Shown: positions 1 through 8,765, counted from the stretch's first letter. The stretch: 33,074 nucleotides of DNA from Sphingomonas sp. GC_Shp_5 (GCF_026540855.1 NZ_JALNUP010000031.1:1-33074); one strand, 5' to 3'. Translations and numbers: made by a program. Notes: generated by a model not told the origin, from the letters alone.

Positions 1-7
1 CTTCGGC

Positions 8-1225
8 CTACAGGCTGAACTCGGCGGTCAGCCACAATTTGTCGGTATCCGCGGCGAACCGGTCGGCATCGTAATGGGCGTAGCGCGCCGAGACGGTGTA
101 GCGGTCGATCTTCGCCGAGGCGAGCAGGTCGACCTCATTGCCATAATGGGTGTCGCCGCGGTCGCTGTCGAACCGATGGTAGGTCGCGGTCAGCGCGACA
201 TCGCTGACCAGGCCCTGCCGCTTCCAGTCCGAACCGAGCGTGCCATAGGCATCACGGATGCCGTCCACCGGCGTGGTCGTGAACTTGTCGTCCCAGCCCT
301 GGAACTTGAACAAAGAGGCCAGCGGCGTCTGGAAGCTGGTCAGCGCAACACCGCCGGGGCCATGGCGATCGGCGCCGAGCACCTCATAGCCGGCGGTGGC
401 GCTGAGCGCCTTGCGGCTCAGCGCTACCTCGCCGAGGTAATAATCGGCGGAATAGTCGTTGGGGTTGCGGTGATAGTCGCTCTGCCGCGCGAAGCTGCCG
501 GTGTAGGCGAGCTTCAGCCCCGCGCCGAGCGGCTGGCTGCCGGCGAGGCGACCGCCATAGGTCTGGCTCGACAGGCGGAAGCCCTGAACGGCGGCCTCGT
601 CCTGGTCGACGATGTAGGTGAAGCCCGTCAGCGTGCCGACCGGCGTCTCATAGCCGAGCAGGCCGAAGAAGTTGTTGCCCGACACCGCCTGCTGGCGCGC
701 GCCGGTGCCGTCGATGCCGTTGATCGTGCGGTCGCTCCACGCATAGGTGACGTCGGCGGTGAGATGCTTGATGCCCTTCCACTGGATGCGCACCGCGTCG
801 AAGGTCTGCTGGTTCTGGCGGAAGCTCGCCGAGCCGACGAAGCGCTGGTCCGCGAGTTCGAGCAGCTGGCGGCCGACGGTGATGCTGCCGGCGGGCACCG
901 CATAGCGTAGCTGGGCACGGTTGAGCTCTACGTTCTGCGGGTCGGCGATCAGCGGATCGCGGGTGCGGCCGTTGAGGCCGTCGTTATAGCCATTGTCGAT
1001 CCCGAGCGTTGCCTCGCTCTCGATCAGCGCGGAGAACGGGCCGTCCGAGGCCTGCACGCCGGAGCGGATGCGCATGGTGACTGCCTGCGAACGGTCGGGC
1101 AGATCGTCCTGGTCGACTGTCTCCGAGCGCAGTCGCGCATCGAGCAGCGGCTTCAGCGTGATGTCTTGTGCACTCGCTCCATCGGCGATTCCCGCGGCGC
1201 ATGCCAGCGCGATCCAGATCTTCAT
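8..1225 (-). CDS. Alginate-export-type outer-membrane porin
   Basis: Predicted 405-residue outer-membrane beta-barrel resembling the alginate-export porin family. A clear signal peptide (MKIWIALACAAGIADGASAQ, cleavage after about residue 20) precedes a mature part made of alternating short beta-strands, including the family-like stretch VGRQLLELADQRFVGS and a C-terminal strand ending in AEFSL, as usual for barrel insertion. The reading frame is open further upstream, but the ATG at 1225 is preferred: it begins the signal peptide and follows a purine-rich AAAGGGGGG. It is the last of three minus-strand genes, 105 nt after the FNT channel gene and behind the hairpin at 1260-1278. Passive outer-membrane entry for the small anion handled by its neighbours is inferred; a generic substrate is equally possible. 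The family name is fairly sure, the substrate is not. Confidence 0.8.
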   Translation of the reverse strand: MKIWIALACAAGIADGASAQDITLKPLLDARLRSETVDQDDLPDRSQAVTMRIRSGVQASDGPFSALIESEATLGIDNGYNDGLNGRTRDPLIADPQNVELNRAQLRYAVPAGSITVGRQLLELADQRFVGSASFRQNQQTFDAVRIQWKGIKHLTADVTYAWSDRTINGIDGTGARQQAVSGNNFFGLLGYETPVGTLTGFTYIVDQDEAAVQGFRLSSQTYGGRLAGSQPLGAGLKLAYTGSFARQSDYHRNPNDYSADYYLGEVALSRKALSATAGYEVLGADRHGPGGVALTSFQTPLASLFKFQGWDDKFTTTPVDGIRDAYGTLGSDWKRQGLVSDVALTATYHRFDSDRGDTHYGNEVDLLASAKIDRYTVSARYAHYDADRFAADTDKLWLTAEFSL

Positions 1226-1259
1226 CGTCCCCCCTTTGACCATCATCTTATCGCGAGTC

Positions 1260-1278
1260 CCCGTCGCACGGCGACGGG
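1260..1278 (-). terminator. Perfect 8-bp hairpin between FNT channel and porin genes
   Basis: CCCGTCGC (1260-1267), a 3-nt loop ACG and GCGACGGG (1271-1278) form a perfect GC-rich stem. It lies 53 nt beyond the channel stop codon and 35 nt before the porin start. No T-run follows on the minus strand, so it may be a partial terminator or an mRNA-stabilising element that sets different expression of the two genes. Confidence 0.4.
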
Positions 1279-1330
1279 CACCCCCCGAGCGCTTTTGCCA
1301 TCGTTGTTGCCGCGAAGGCAACGGATCGGC

Positions 1331-2110
1331 CTAGCCGCGCACCGGATCCGCATCGGTCTTGGCCGCCGCGCCATAGGCGCCGACCACGAACACCAGCCCG
1401 CCGACGATGTTGCCGAGCGTCACCAGCGCGAGGTTGTGGACCACGCCCAGCAGCGAAATCGTCTCGCCGGGCGCGAACAGCCCCAGCGTCAGCGCGGTCA
1501 TGTTGGCGACCGAATGCTCGAACCCTGCAGCGACGAAGGCGAGCAGCACCCAGGCCATGACGATGCACTTGGCGGCATCGCCGGTGACCCGCGCGGCCGT
1601 CCAGATCGCCAGGCACACCAGCCAGTTGCACAGGATGGCGCGGGCGAGCAGTGCGACGGCGTCGGCCTCCACCTTGTGCGCGGCATAGGCGTTGAACATC
1701 GTCGCGGCATTGGCGAACACCTGGCCGCCGCCCCCCGCGATGAAGATGGCCGACAGCGCCAGCGCGCCGGCGAGGTTGCCGATCCACACCACCACGATCA
1801 GCAGCGCCGCATCCGCCAGGCTGACGGTGCGGCGCATCAGCCCGAAGCCGAGGTACATCACATAGCCGGTGAACAATTCGCCGCCGGCGAACACCGTGAG
1901 GATCAGGCCGAGACCGAAGGTGCCGCCCATCACCAGCGGGCGCACGCCGGCCGGCAGCGCGTCCGCCGTGCTCAGCGCCAGGATCATGGCGATGCCGATA
2001 TAGGCACCCGCCAGCATCGCGTCGACGAAGAAGCCGATCGGCGAGCGGCGGATCGAGGCGGCCTCGGCGGCGGCGCGGTCGGCGAAGCCGGTGATGGTCG
2101 GTAAGTACAT
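1331..2110 (-). CDS. Formate/nitrite transporter family (FNT) channel
   Basis: Inner-membrane channel of 259 residues, the usual length for FocA/NirC proteins, with about six hydrophobic segments. The two family landmarks are visible: GGELFTGYVMYLGFGL (residues 76-91), equivalent to the first broken helix, and GFEHSVANM (196-204), which carries the conserved pore histidine (His199). FNT channels move formate, nitrite or hydrosulfide as the protonated acid. The ATG at 2110 is 5 nt after the oxidoreductase stop, and an AGGA lies within the end of that gene, so the two are almost certainly co-transcribed. Pairing with an FdhF/YdeP-type enzyme favours formate, whereas the downstream porin would also fit a nitrite (NirC-like) role. 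I cannot decide the ion from sequence, so no gene symbol is given. Confidence 0.92.
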   Translation of the reverse strand: MYLPTITGFADRAAAEAASIRRSPIGFFVDAMLAGAYIGIAMILALSTADALPAGVRPLVMGGTFGLGLILTVFAGGELFTGYVMYLGFGLMRRTVSLADAALLIVVVWIGNLAGALALSAIFIAGGGGQVFANAATMFNAYAAHKVEADAVALLARAILCNWLVCLAIWTAARVTGDAAKCIVMAWVLLAFVAAGFEHSVANMTALTLGLFAPGETISLLGVVHNLALVTLGNIVGGLVFVVGAYGAAAKTDADPVRG

Positions 2111-2115
2111 GAAGG

Positions 2116-4479
2116 TCAGGCTTCCTGCTTGATGGGCTTGCCGACGACGCCGGCGCGCTCGACGAAACGCTCGGATCCGTCGTCGGGCCCGGCGGCGCGG
2201 ATCTGGACGGGGACGGACTTGTAGGAGGGCGTCAGGCTCTGGAGATCATGATCCTCCAGCGCGATCAGCGGCTGCGTCTCGGGATAATAAGAGGCGCAGC
2301 AGCCGTCGGGCAGCGCATGCTCGACCAGCGTGAGGCCCTGGACGATCCGATCGTCGCGCTTGAACTGGAGCGCGGTGGTGACGTCGATCACGTCGCCCTC
2401 GGCAAAGCCCAGCCGGGCGATCTCCTTGGCGTTCATGAACAGGATATCGCGCCGCCCGAAGACGCCGCGGTAGCGATCGTCGAGCGCGTAGATGGTGGTG
2501 TTATACTGATCGTGCGAGCGCAGCGTGGTCAGCCGCATCACGGTCGGATCTTGGGTGGTTTCGTCTTCCTCGACGCCAGGCGAGACGATGAAATTGGCCT
2601 TGCCGGTATCGGTGTTCCATACCCGCTCGGCCGCCGAATTGGGCAGGTGGAAGCCGCCGGGCTCGCGGACCCGGGTGTTATAGTCCTTGAAGGCGGGGAA
2701 CACTGCCTCGATCTTGTCGCGGATCCGATCGTAATTGGCGACATAGCCGTCCCAGTCGATCCCGCCCTTGCCGCCCAGCGTCGCCTTGGCGATATGCGCG
2801 ACGATCCACGGCTCGGAACGGACGTTGTCGCCCGGCGGCATCAGGAAGCCGCGCGAGGCGTGAACCATCGACATCGAATCCTCGACGGTCACCGCCTGCG
2901 GCGTGCCGTCCTGCAGGTCGCGCTCGGTGCGGCCGAGGCAGGGCAGGATGTAAGTGTCGCCCTTGGCCATCAGCAGCTGGGTGCGGTTGAGCTTGGTGGT
3001 GATGTGGACCGCGAGTTCCATGTTGCGGAAGCCCCGCGCACAGGCCTGCGGATCGGAGGAGGCGATGGCCAGGTTGCCGCCGAGGCAGACGATCGCCTTG
3101 GCCTTGCCGTCGCGCATCGCGGCAATGCTCTCGACCACCGAATGGCCGTGCGCGCGCGGCGGTTCGAAGGCGAACACCTCCTTGATCTTGTCGAGCAGCG
3201 CCGCGGTCGGCCGTTCGGTGATGCCGACGGTGCGGTCGCCCTGGACGTTGCTGTGGCCACGTAAGGGGCAGATGCCGGCGCCCGGCCGCCCCATGTTGCC
3301 GCGCAGCAGCAGCAGGTTGGCGATCTGCTGAACATTGCTGGTGCCGGTGCGGTGCTGGGTGATGCCCATGCCATAGCAGGCGATCGTCGCGGTGGACTGG
3401 GCATAGAGCCGCGCGACTTCCTTCAGGTCGCTCTGGCCGAGCCCGCTGGCATGGACGATATCAGCCCAGTCGCTGCCCTCGAGATCGGCGACCAGCGCGT
3501 CGAACCCGGCGGTATGCTCGGCGATGAAGTCATGATCGAGCACCGGCGGTTCGCCGGCGGCGGTCGCGGCCTTGTCCATCGCCACCAGCGCCTTGGAAAT
3601 GCCCTTCAGCGCCGCGGCATCGCCGCCCACCTTCACCTGCAGATAATTGGTCGCGATCGGCGTCGCCGAGAAGGTCGCCATCTCGATCACCGACTGCGGC
3701 GATTCGAACCGCTCGAGCGAGCGTTCCTTGAGCGGGTTGAACACGATGATCCGGCCGCCGCGACGCGACACCTCGCGCAGCGTCGCCATCATCCGCGGGT
3801 GATTGGTGCCGGGATTATGGCCGATCGAGAGGATCAGATCGGCGTGATCGAAATCCTCCAGGCTGACGGTGCCCTTGCCGATGCCGATTGACTGCGGCAG
3901 CCCCACCGAGGTCGCCTCGTGGCACATGTTCGAGCAATCGGGGAAGTTGTTGGTGCCATAGAGCCGGGCGAACAGCTGATAGAGGAACGCCGCCTCGTTG
4001 GAGCAGCGGCCCGAGGTGTAGAATTCGGCCTGGTTGGGATCGTCGAGCCTGGCGAGACCGGCGCCGATCGCGGCGAACGCCTCGTCCCATTCGACCACCT
4101 CATAATGATCGGTCTCTGCATTGTAGCGCAGCGGATCGGTGATGCGGCCCTGGCCTTCGATCCAATGGTCGCTCTGCTCCCAGATCTCGGACACGCTGTG
4201 CTGCGCGAAGAAGTCGGCGCCGATCCGCTTCGCGGTCGATTCCCAGGCCACCGCCTTGGCGCCATTCTCGCAGAACTCGAATGACGAGGTGTGCTTGGGG
4301 TCCGGCCACGCGCAGCTCGGGCAGTCGAAGCCATCGGGCTGGTTCGACTTGAGCAGGGTCTGGGCGCCGCGCTGGACGATCTGCTGCGCCTTGAGGGTGA
4401 GTGCGACCGCCTTCAGCGCGCCCCAGCCGCCGGCCGGGCCGTTGTAATCCTTGATCCCATCCGGGCGCTTGCGATGCAT
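2116..4479 (-). CDS. FdhF/YdeP-family molybdopterin oxidoreductase
   Basis: Cytoplasmic Mo-bisMGD oxidoreductase of about 787 residues, resembling the FdhF/YdeP formate-dehydrogenase-alpha-like family. Visible landmarks are DCPSCAWPDP (residues 52-61), YTSGRCSNEAAFL (154-166), NNFPDCSNMCHEATS (177-191), where Cys186 sits where formate dehydrogenases place the Mo-ligating Cys/SeCys, SIGHNPGTNHPRMMATLR (about 220-240), and the C-terminal dinucleotide-binding part with RSHDQYNTT. Only two N-terminal cysteines are close together, so a complete four-cysteine [4Fe-4S] motif as in FdhF is not seen. The frame extends upstream to 4689, but the ATG at 4479 is preferred because GGAG precedes it by 8 nt and the upstream residues are not family-like. 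Many members have no proven substrate and YdeP is linked to acid resistance, so formate oxidation is an inference from the adjacent FNT channel. Confidence 0.88.
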   Translation of the reverse strand: MHRKRPDGIKDYNGPAGGWGALKAVALTLKAQQIVQRGAQTLLKSNQPDGFDCPSCAWPDPKHTSSFEFCENGAKAVAWESTAKRIGADFFAQHSVSEIWEQSDHWIEGQGRITDPLRYNAETDHYEVVEWDEAFAAIGAGLARLDDPNQAEFYTSGRCSNEAAFLYQLFARLYGTNNFPDCSNMCHEATSVGLPQSIGIGKGTVSLEDFDHADLILSIGHNPGTNHPRMMATLREVSRRGGRIIVFNPLKERSLERFESPQSVIEMATFSATPIATNYLQVKVGGDAAALKGISKALVAMDKAATAAGEPPVLDHDFIAEHTAGFDALVADLEGSDWADIVHASGLGQSDLKEVARLYAQSTATIACYGMGITQHRTGTSNVQQIANLLLLRGNMGRPGAGICPLRGHSNVQGDRTVGITERPTAALLDKIKEVFAFEPPRAHGHSVVESIAAMRDGKAKAIVCLGGNLAIASSDPQACARGFRNMELAVHITTKLNRTQLLMAKGDTYILPCLGRTERDLQDGTPQAVTVEDSMSMVHASRGFLMPPGDNVRSEPWIVAHIAKATLGGKGGIDWDGYVANYDRIRDKIEAVFPAFKDYNTRVREPGGFHLPNSAAERVWNTDTGKANFIVSPGVEEDETTQDPTVMRLTTLRSHDQYNTTIYALDDRYRGVFGRRDILFMNAKEIARLGFAEGDVIDVTTALQFKRDDRIVQGLTLVEHALPDGCCASYYPETQPLIALEDHDLQSLTPSYKSVPVQIRAAGPDDGSERFVERAGVVGKPIKQEA

Positions 4480-4769
4480 GCTCGTATCTCCACAGGGCTC
4501 ATGCCGCGCTGCTGCATGGCCGAAGCTCGCCCCGTAAAGAAGCGCCGGCAATGAAACGCAAGACTCTTCGATACTTAACCCGTATTTTACGGTCGCACCG
4601 GCTGAGTGACAGCGGCAAGGCGGTATGATGCCGGCATCATCAATGTCATTCGGCGCCGCGCGACCAATTACGTCCCATTGTAACGGCAACGTAACGTAGA
4701 TGTCGCCGCGCAGACACGTAGCAAAATTAGGAGAGCCCCAACGGCGTCAACGCCGAGGGGAGATCCATC
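4480..4769. promoter_or_regulatory. Divergent control region, oxidoreductase / TonB receptor 1
   Basis: This 290-nt gap contains the promoters of two divergent units. It is more AT-rich than its surroundings. I see a 13-bp perfect odd palindrome CCGTATTTTACGG at 4580-4592, about 100 nt before the oxidoreductase start; a GTAACG direct repeat (4680-4685 and 4691-4696, 11 nt apart); and an inverted repeat CGGCGT-CA-ACGCCG at 4742-4755, just before the receptor's ribosome-binding site. No convincing sigma-70 -35/-10 pair was found. Confidence 0.45.
4580..4592. promoter_or_regulatory. 13-bp palindrome, candidate operator
   Basis: CCGTA-TTT-TACGG is a perfect inverted repeat in the divergent intergenic region, placed where a regulator of the oxidoreductase/FNT unit could bind. 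It does not match the FNR half-site pattern (TTGAT-N4-ATCAA). The binding protein is unknown. Confidence 0.3.
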
Positions 4770-7433
4770 ATGTCACGCTATTCACGCCTGTCGCAGGCGA
4801 CGCAGCCGCTTACTCTTGTCGCGCTGAGCATGGCCCAGCCCGCCTGCGCGCAGAGCAATGCGAGCGCAGCCACCGCCGGCGAGCAAACGCCCGATGCTAC
4901 CACCGGCGCGGATGGCGACATCGTCGTCACCGGCTCCTACGCCGAGAGCCTGGCGGCGGCGACCGAGACCAAGCGTCAGGCCGCATTCGGTGTCGACGCG
5001 ATCAACGCGACCGATATCGGCAAATTCCCGGCGCAGAACGTCGCCGAGGCGCTGCAACTCGTCCCCGGCGTCGCCATCACCCGGCCGCGTGGCGAAGGGC
5101 TGTACGTCAGCGTGCGCGGGCTCGGGCCGCAGTTCCAGAGCACGCTGCTCAACGGCCGCCCGGTCGCGATCAACGACCTGATCGAGAATGGCGGCGCCAA
5201 TGGCCGGCAGTTCCGCTTCGAGATGCTGCCCGCGGAATTCGTGTCGCAGATCGACGTGGTCAAGACGCCGACCTCGGACATGACCGAGGGCGCGCTCGGC
5301 GGCAACATCGACGTTCACACCTTCCGCCCGCTCGAGGTGGGCAACAAGACCACGCTCAACCTGCGCGGCACCTACACGACGCTCACCGACAAGGTGAAGC
5401 CCAACGCCACGGTGCTGACCAGCGCCAAGAATGACGACGGCACCTTCGGCATCCTCGCCGCCGCGCAATATTGGGGCAAGGAGGTGCGCAACGACCGGTC
5501 CTATAACACCGGCTGGTATATCGCCCCCGTGTTCAAGTCGGTACTCGGCGAGGGCTTCTACACGCCGGGTCGCACCCGCCCGACCGTGGAGACGGAAGAC
5601 CGCAAGCGCCTGTCGGGCATGATCTCGGCGCAGTGGAAGCCCAGCCCCGAGCTCGAGACCACGCTCGATGTGCTCGCGACCCGGCTCGACGTCGCCTATG
5701 ATGAATTCGGCCTCGATATCTATCCCGACGATACCAGCGCGGGAAACAAGCCTACGCTGGTGCCGGGATCGATCAAGCTCGACGGCAACACCGTGGTCGC
5801 CGCGACGATCAACAACGTGCGCTTCATGGGCACCCGCGAATACAGCCTCAACCGCCACGATCTGATCACCATTGGCCTCAAGCAGGCTTGGAACCCGGAA
5901 GGCTGGCATGTCGTCGCCAACGCCAACTGGTCCTATGCGCATAGCTTCCACCCGAGCTATGCCGAAGGCACGGTGCGTAGCCGCATCCAGTTCTTTGCGC
6001 CGCTGACCTATGACGCCTCGGGCGGCTACAAGGTGCTGCCGACGATCGCGACGCCCACCAACGTGCTCGATCCGGCCAATTACACGCTCTATCCGTTCAA
6101 CATCGCGCCCAAGAACAGCAAGGATTGGGACCGCTACGTGCGGCTCGATGTCGATCATCAGATGGACGGCTTCATCACCAAGCTGAGTGCGGGCGGCGAA
6201 TACCATTGGCGCAAGCGCGATTACCGGCGCCGCGACTTCACCGTCACCCCGGCGGCGGGAACCTCGCTCACCGGCTTCGCGCCCAACAGCTATGAGCAGA
6301 TCCCGTTCGACGATTTCCTGTCGGGCGTGGGCGGTAACTATCCACGCACCTGGATCGTGCCGATCACCGATGTGTTTTACGACAAGTTGTTCACCGATGC
6401 GATCGCCAACGCGCCGCTCGCGGCCGGCGACATGCGCGCCTCCTACGTCGTCACCGAGAAGACCGCGGGCGGCTATGTCCGCGCCGATTATGCCTTCCCG
6501 CTCGGCAGCGTTGCGGTCACCGGCAATATCGGCGTCCGCTATGTGCATACCGACCAGGTGGCGAGCGGCACGCTGACGACGGGCAGCGTGCCCACCCCGG
6601 TCAGCTATCCGCAGACCTTCAGCGACTGGCTGCCGAGCTTCAACCTGCGCGCCGAGCTGACCCATGACCTGGTCGGCCGCCTTGCCGCCAGCCGGGTGCT
6701 GACCCGCCCCAACGTCACGCAGAGCGCGCCGCAGATCAGCGTCTCCACCGATCAGGCCACCGCAAGCGGCGGCAATCCGGCGCTGCAGCCGTTCCTCGCC
6801 ACCCAGTTCGACGGCTCGCTCGAATGGTATTTCAACCGCTCGGGCTCGCTCACGGGGGCGCTGTTCTACAAAGCGATGGACGATTACATCACCGCGCAGA
6901 ACATCAACATTGAAATCCCCGGTCGTGGCACGGTGCTGCTCAGCACCCAGGTCAACGGCGGCAGTGCCAAGGTCTATGGCGCCGAGGCCGCATACAACCA
7001 GGTCTTCAGCTTCCTGCCGGCGCCGTTTGACGGGCTTGGCTTCCAGGCATCCTATACCCACACCTCGGTGGAGGCGGATTACACGGCGGGCGCGCGGCCG
7101 ATCAAGGATCAGCTGATCGGCCTATCGAAGAACAGCTTCAACGTGGTCGGCTTCTACGACAAGGGACCGCTGTCGGCGCGGCTCTCCTATACCTGGCGCG
7201 ACAAATATCTCACCGGGATCGGCAGCACCACCCAGGTGCCGACCTATATGGCAGCGTTTGGCTCGCTCGACGGGAATCTGTCGATCCGCGCCACCGAACA
7301 GCTGACCTTCAGCGTCGAAGCGATCAACATCGCCAATGCCAATACCTACAGCTACAATGACAAGGAGCTGCAGTTCGGCGAGATCAACAACTACGGCCGC
7401 ACCATCTTGTTCGGCGTACGCGCGCAGTTTTGA
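4770..7433 (+). CDS. TonB-dependent receptor 1 (Xanthomonas/Caulobacter type)
   Basis: Outer-membrane active transporter of 887 residues. An N-terminal export sequence ends near PACAQ (about residue 28), followed by a low-complexity linker, the TonB box DIVVTGS (50-56), and a plug domain with the characteristic runs IGKFPAQNVAEALQLVPGVAI and VSVRGLGPQFQSTLLNGRPV. The rest is a 22-strand-type barrel ending in RTILFGVRAQF with the terminal Phe needed for barrel assembly. The pattern matches the TonB-Xanth-Caul receptor group, often tied to carbohydrates or other plant- and microbe-derived compounds rather than siderophores. The ATG at 4770 follows AGGGGAG at 4756-4762. It stands alone: divergent from the oxidoreductase and convergent with the DUF1311 gene. 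Its substrate cannot be read from context. Confidence 0.93.
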   Translation: MSRYSRLSQATQPLTLVALSMAQPACAQSNASAATAGEQTPDATTGADGDIVVTGSYAESLAAATETKRQAAFGVDAINATDIGKFPAQNVAEALQLVPGVAITRPRGEGLYVSVRGLGPQFQSTLLNGRPVAINDLIENGGANGRQFRFEMLPAEFVSQIDVVKTPTSDMTEGALGGNIDVHTFRPLEVGNKTTLNLRGTYTTLTDKVKPNATVLTSAKNDDGTFGILAAAQYWGKEVRNDRSYNTGWYIAPVFKSVLGEGFYTPGRTRPTVETEDRKRLSGMISAQWKPSPELETTLDVLATRLDVAYDEFGLDIYPDDTSAGNKPTLVPGSIKLDGNTVVAATINNVRFMGTREYSLNRHDLITIGLKQAWNPEGWHVVANANWSYAHSFHPSYAEGTVRSRIQFFAPLTYDASGGYKVLPTIATPTNVLDPANYTLYPFNIAPKNSKDWDRYVRLDVDHQMDGFITKLSAGGEYHWRKRDYRRRDFTVTPAAGTSLTGFAPNSYEQIPFDDFLSGVGGNYPRTWIVPITDVFYDKLFTDAIANAPLAAGDMRASYVVTEKTAGGYVRADYAFPLGSVAVTGNIGVRYVHTDQVASGTLTTGSVPTPVSYPQTFSDWLPSFNLRAELTHDLVGRLAASRVLTRPNVTQSAPQISVSTDQATASGGNPALQPFLATQFDGSLEWYFNRSGSLTGALFYKAMDDYITAQNINIEIPGRGTVLLSTQVNGGSAKVYGAEAAYNQVFSFLPAPFDGLGFQASYTHTSVEADYTAGARPIKDQLIGLSKNSFNVVGFYDKGPLSARLSYTWRDKYLTGIGSTTQVPTYMAAFGSLDGNLSIRATEQLTFSVEAINIANANTYSYNDKELQFGEINNYGRTILFGVRAQF

Positions 7434-7439
7434 TGATCG

Positions 7440-7460
7440 CGGCGGCGGCGGCGGCGGCGG
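7440..7460 (+). repeat. (CGG)7 trinucleotide repeat
   Basis: Seven perfect CGG units lie just after the receptor stop codon. The last eleven bases form the left arm of the hairpin at 7450-7480. Such a run is prone to slippage but is non-coding here. Confidence 0.9.
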
Positions 7461-7480
7461 ATCGGACGTCCGCCGCCGCC
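7450..7480. terminator. Bidirectional terminator-like hairpin
   Basis: GGCGGCGGCGG (7450-7460), loop ATCGGACGT and CCGCCGCCGCC (7470-7480) give an 11-bp all-GC stem between two convergent genes that end at 7433 and 7486. No T-run follows on either strand. Position and strength make it the likely stop for both transcripts. Confidence 0.6.
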
Positions 7481-7485
7481 TGAGT

Positions 7486-7866
7486 CTAGAAGCGGATCAT
7501 GCTTTCCAGCTCGTTGGCGCGGGCTGCCGTCTTCATGACGAGGCAGCCGCTGTTGATCGTCTCCTGATCGACCTTGCACTCATAGTCCCGCGCCTTCAGC
7601 CACGAACGCTGGGCATCGCGAAGCGCGATGCGCTTCTGCGGCTGGCTCGCCAGCTGTTTCATGACCTGCTGATAGGATTTGTTCAGCCGCGCATCCTGCG
7701 ACGCCATCTCGGATTGGGCGCAGATACCCTCCTGGACGGTGTTGCCATGCGCGCGCGCCGCACAGGCGGTGAACCGATCGGACAAGCCGCTCGGCGCGAC
7801 CTGAGCCGACGCGGGGCAGCCTGCAAAGGCCAGAATGGCTGCACCCATCACTATCTTCCAACTCAT
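7486..7866 (-). CDS. LprI-N / DUF1311 family periplasmic protein
   Basis: Small secreted protein of 126 residues. The signal peptide MSWKIVMGAAILAFAGCPASAQ (cut after about residue 22) is followed by a DUF1311/lysozyme-inhibitor LprI N-terminal-like domain: paired cysteines (FTACAARAH, GICAQSEMASQDARLNKSYQQVM, YECKVDQET, GCLVMKTAARANELESM) with the family pattern E-x3-D-x-RLN-x2-Y and the late R-x-NEL-x3. Four cysteines in the mature part could form two disulfides. In LprI the domain inhibits lysozyme, but most family members are uncharacterised, so function is open. A GGTGA lies 6 nt before the ATG. The sequence GCPA in the signal region is not a convincing lipobox. Confidence 0.82.
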   Translation of the reverse strand: MSWKIVMGAAILAFAGCPASAQVAPSGLSDRFTACAARAHGNTVQEGICAQSEMASQDARLNKSYQQVMKQLASQPQKRIALRDAQRSWLKARDYECKVDQETINSGCLVMKTAARANELESMIRF

Positions 7867-7995
7867 CGGATATCACCCCACTGCATGATCATTGCAGCAG
7901 GTTAGCGAGAGGGGAGAGACCTTGTCCACACTCGCGCCGCCGGCACGGACGAAGGCACCAAGAGGTGCGCTTCGCGGGCGTCCTGGCGGACGGGA

Positions 7996-8214
7996 TTACC
8001 TGTGTTGCTGCGCCGCTTTCTGCGCACGGGCCTGCTTCGCATAATGATGGTGCGCGACGACGCAGCCGGCGGCGGCGCCCATCACCGCATGGCCCTTGCC
8101 GACATAATGCCCGGCCACGCCGCCCGCCGCCGCGCCGCGGATGCAGCCCTTGGCGAGCGCCGGCGATGCGGTCGCCATCATCAGGGGAAGGGCCAGGAGG
8201 GGAAGGAAACGCAT
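7996..8214 (-). CDS. Small glycine-zipper-like secreted protein
   Basis: Predicted 72-residue protein. A signal peptide (MRFLPLLALPLMMATASPALA, about residues 1-21) precedes a Gly/Ala-rich segment, GAAAGGVAGHYVGKGHAVMGAAAG, resembling the glycine-zipper helical hairpin of 17-kDa surface-antigen-type proteins. A His-rich, basic tail (VVAHHHYAKQARAQ) follows. The two mature cysteines could pair. The frame extends upstream, but the ATG at 8214 has a GAGGA 6 nt before it and starts exactly at the signal peptide. It is a short orphan gene, and a role in envelope stability or membrane association is only a guess from the zipper. Confidence 0.72.
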   Translation of the reverse strand: MRFLPLLALPLMMATASPALAKGCIRGAAAGGVAGHYVGKGHAVMGAAAGCVVAHHHYAKQARAQKAAQQHR

Positions 8215-8274
8215 GAAATATCCTCGGACAACAAATCGGTAGGCCAAAAGCGATGCGTGATCGGCGATGTTCCA

Positions 8275-8297
8275 TGACGATCCGTTCATGATCGTCA
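8275..8297. terminator. Perfect 8-bp inverted repeat downstream of the DUF3253 gene
   Basis: TGACGATC (8275-8282), spacer CGTTCAT and GATCGTCA (8290-8297) form a perfect repeat 25 nt after the DUF3253 stop and 61 nt before the next minus-strand start. It could terminate the DUF3253 transcript or act as an operator for the glycine-zipper gene. No T-run is present. Confidence 0.4.
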
Positions 8298-8321
8298 GAA
8301 GGCCGCACGTAATTGCTGTGC

Positions 8322-8633
8322 CTAGCCTCGTGGGCCGCGACCGATGCGATACGGCCCGGCCCGCGTGGCGAGCGGCTTGCCTTTCCAGCTCAGCATCACC
8401 AGCCCCTCATCGACCAGCCGGTCGATGGCGGCGTGGACTGCGGGCATCGCCTCACGCCAATCGGTCGCTGCCGGCGTGGCGGCGGCCAGCGCCCTCGCAA
8501 CTTCACTCGGGCAAACGGTCGCCCCATTCGCGCGGCGGGCGAGGAGGACCAAGGTTTCGCCGCGAGCGTCCTTGGCTGGCGAGCAAGGCTCGATGTCGGG
8601 GTCAGGCCGTCCGGCGCTGCCATTTGCGTTCAT
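8322..8633 (-). CDS. DUF3253 family protein
   Basis: Cytoplasmic protein of 103 residues with the DUF3253 pattern, which resembles a small winged helix: TLVLLARRANGATVCPSEVARALA, then WREAMPAVHAAIDRLVDEGLVML and a terminal WKGKPLATRAGPYRIGRG. The CPSEVAR signature and the RIGRG end are typical. The first 20 residues are Pro/Asp-rich and probably disordered. The family has no established function; the fold suggests nucleic-acid binding, but this is inference. The ATG at 8633 has AGGTGAG upstream. The gene is divergent from the UPF0149 gene. Confidence 0.82.
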   Translation of the reverse strand: MNANGSAGRPDPDIEPCSPAKDARGETLVLLARRANGATVCPSEVARALAAATPAATDWREAMPAVHAAIDRLVDEGLVMLSWKGKPLATRAGPYRIGRGPRG

Positions 8634-8765
8634 GCCATGCTACTCACCTGCCATGCTATTTTCACGGGCCACGCCACGCACGGTAAATAACGATAATCTC
8701 CGCCATGGCGCAGCTGTTTTTGGCGCGGCCGCAGACGTGCCGCCGGCAATGATGGGCGCGCTCGC

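Noticed and set aside
1166..2104. 312-codon plus-strand ORF opposite the FNT gene
   Set aside because: His/Gln/Arg-rich shadow; the opposite strand encodes an unmistakable FNT channel.
4782..7061. 759-codon minus-strand ORF
   Set aside because: It is the antisense shadow of TonB receptor 1, with low-complexity Arg/Gly/Ala composition and no domain.
7440..7460. (CGG)7 as a contingency (phase-variable) locus
   Set aside because: It lies after the stop codon of the receptor and outside any promoter, so slippage would not change a reading frame.
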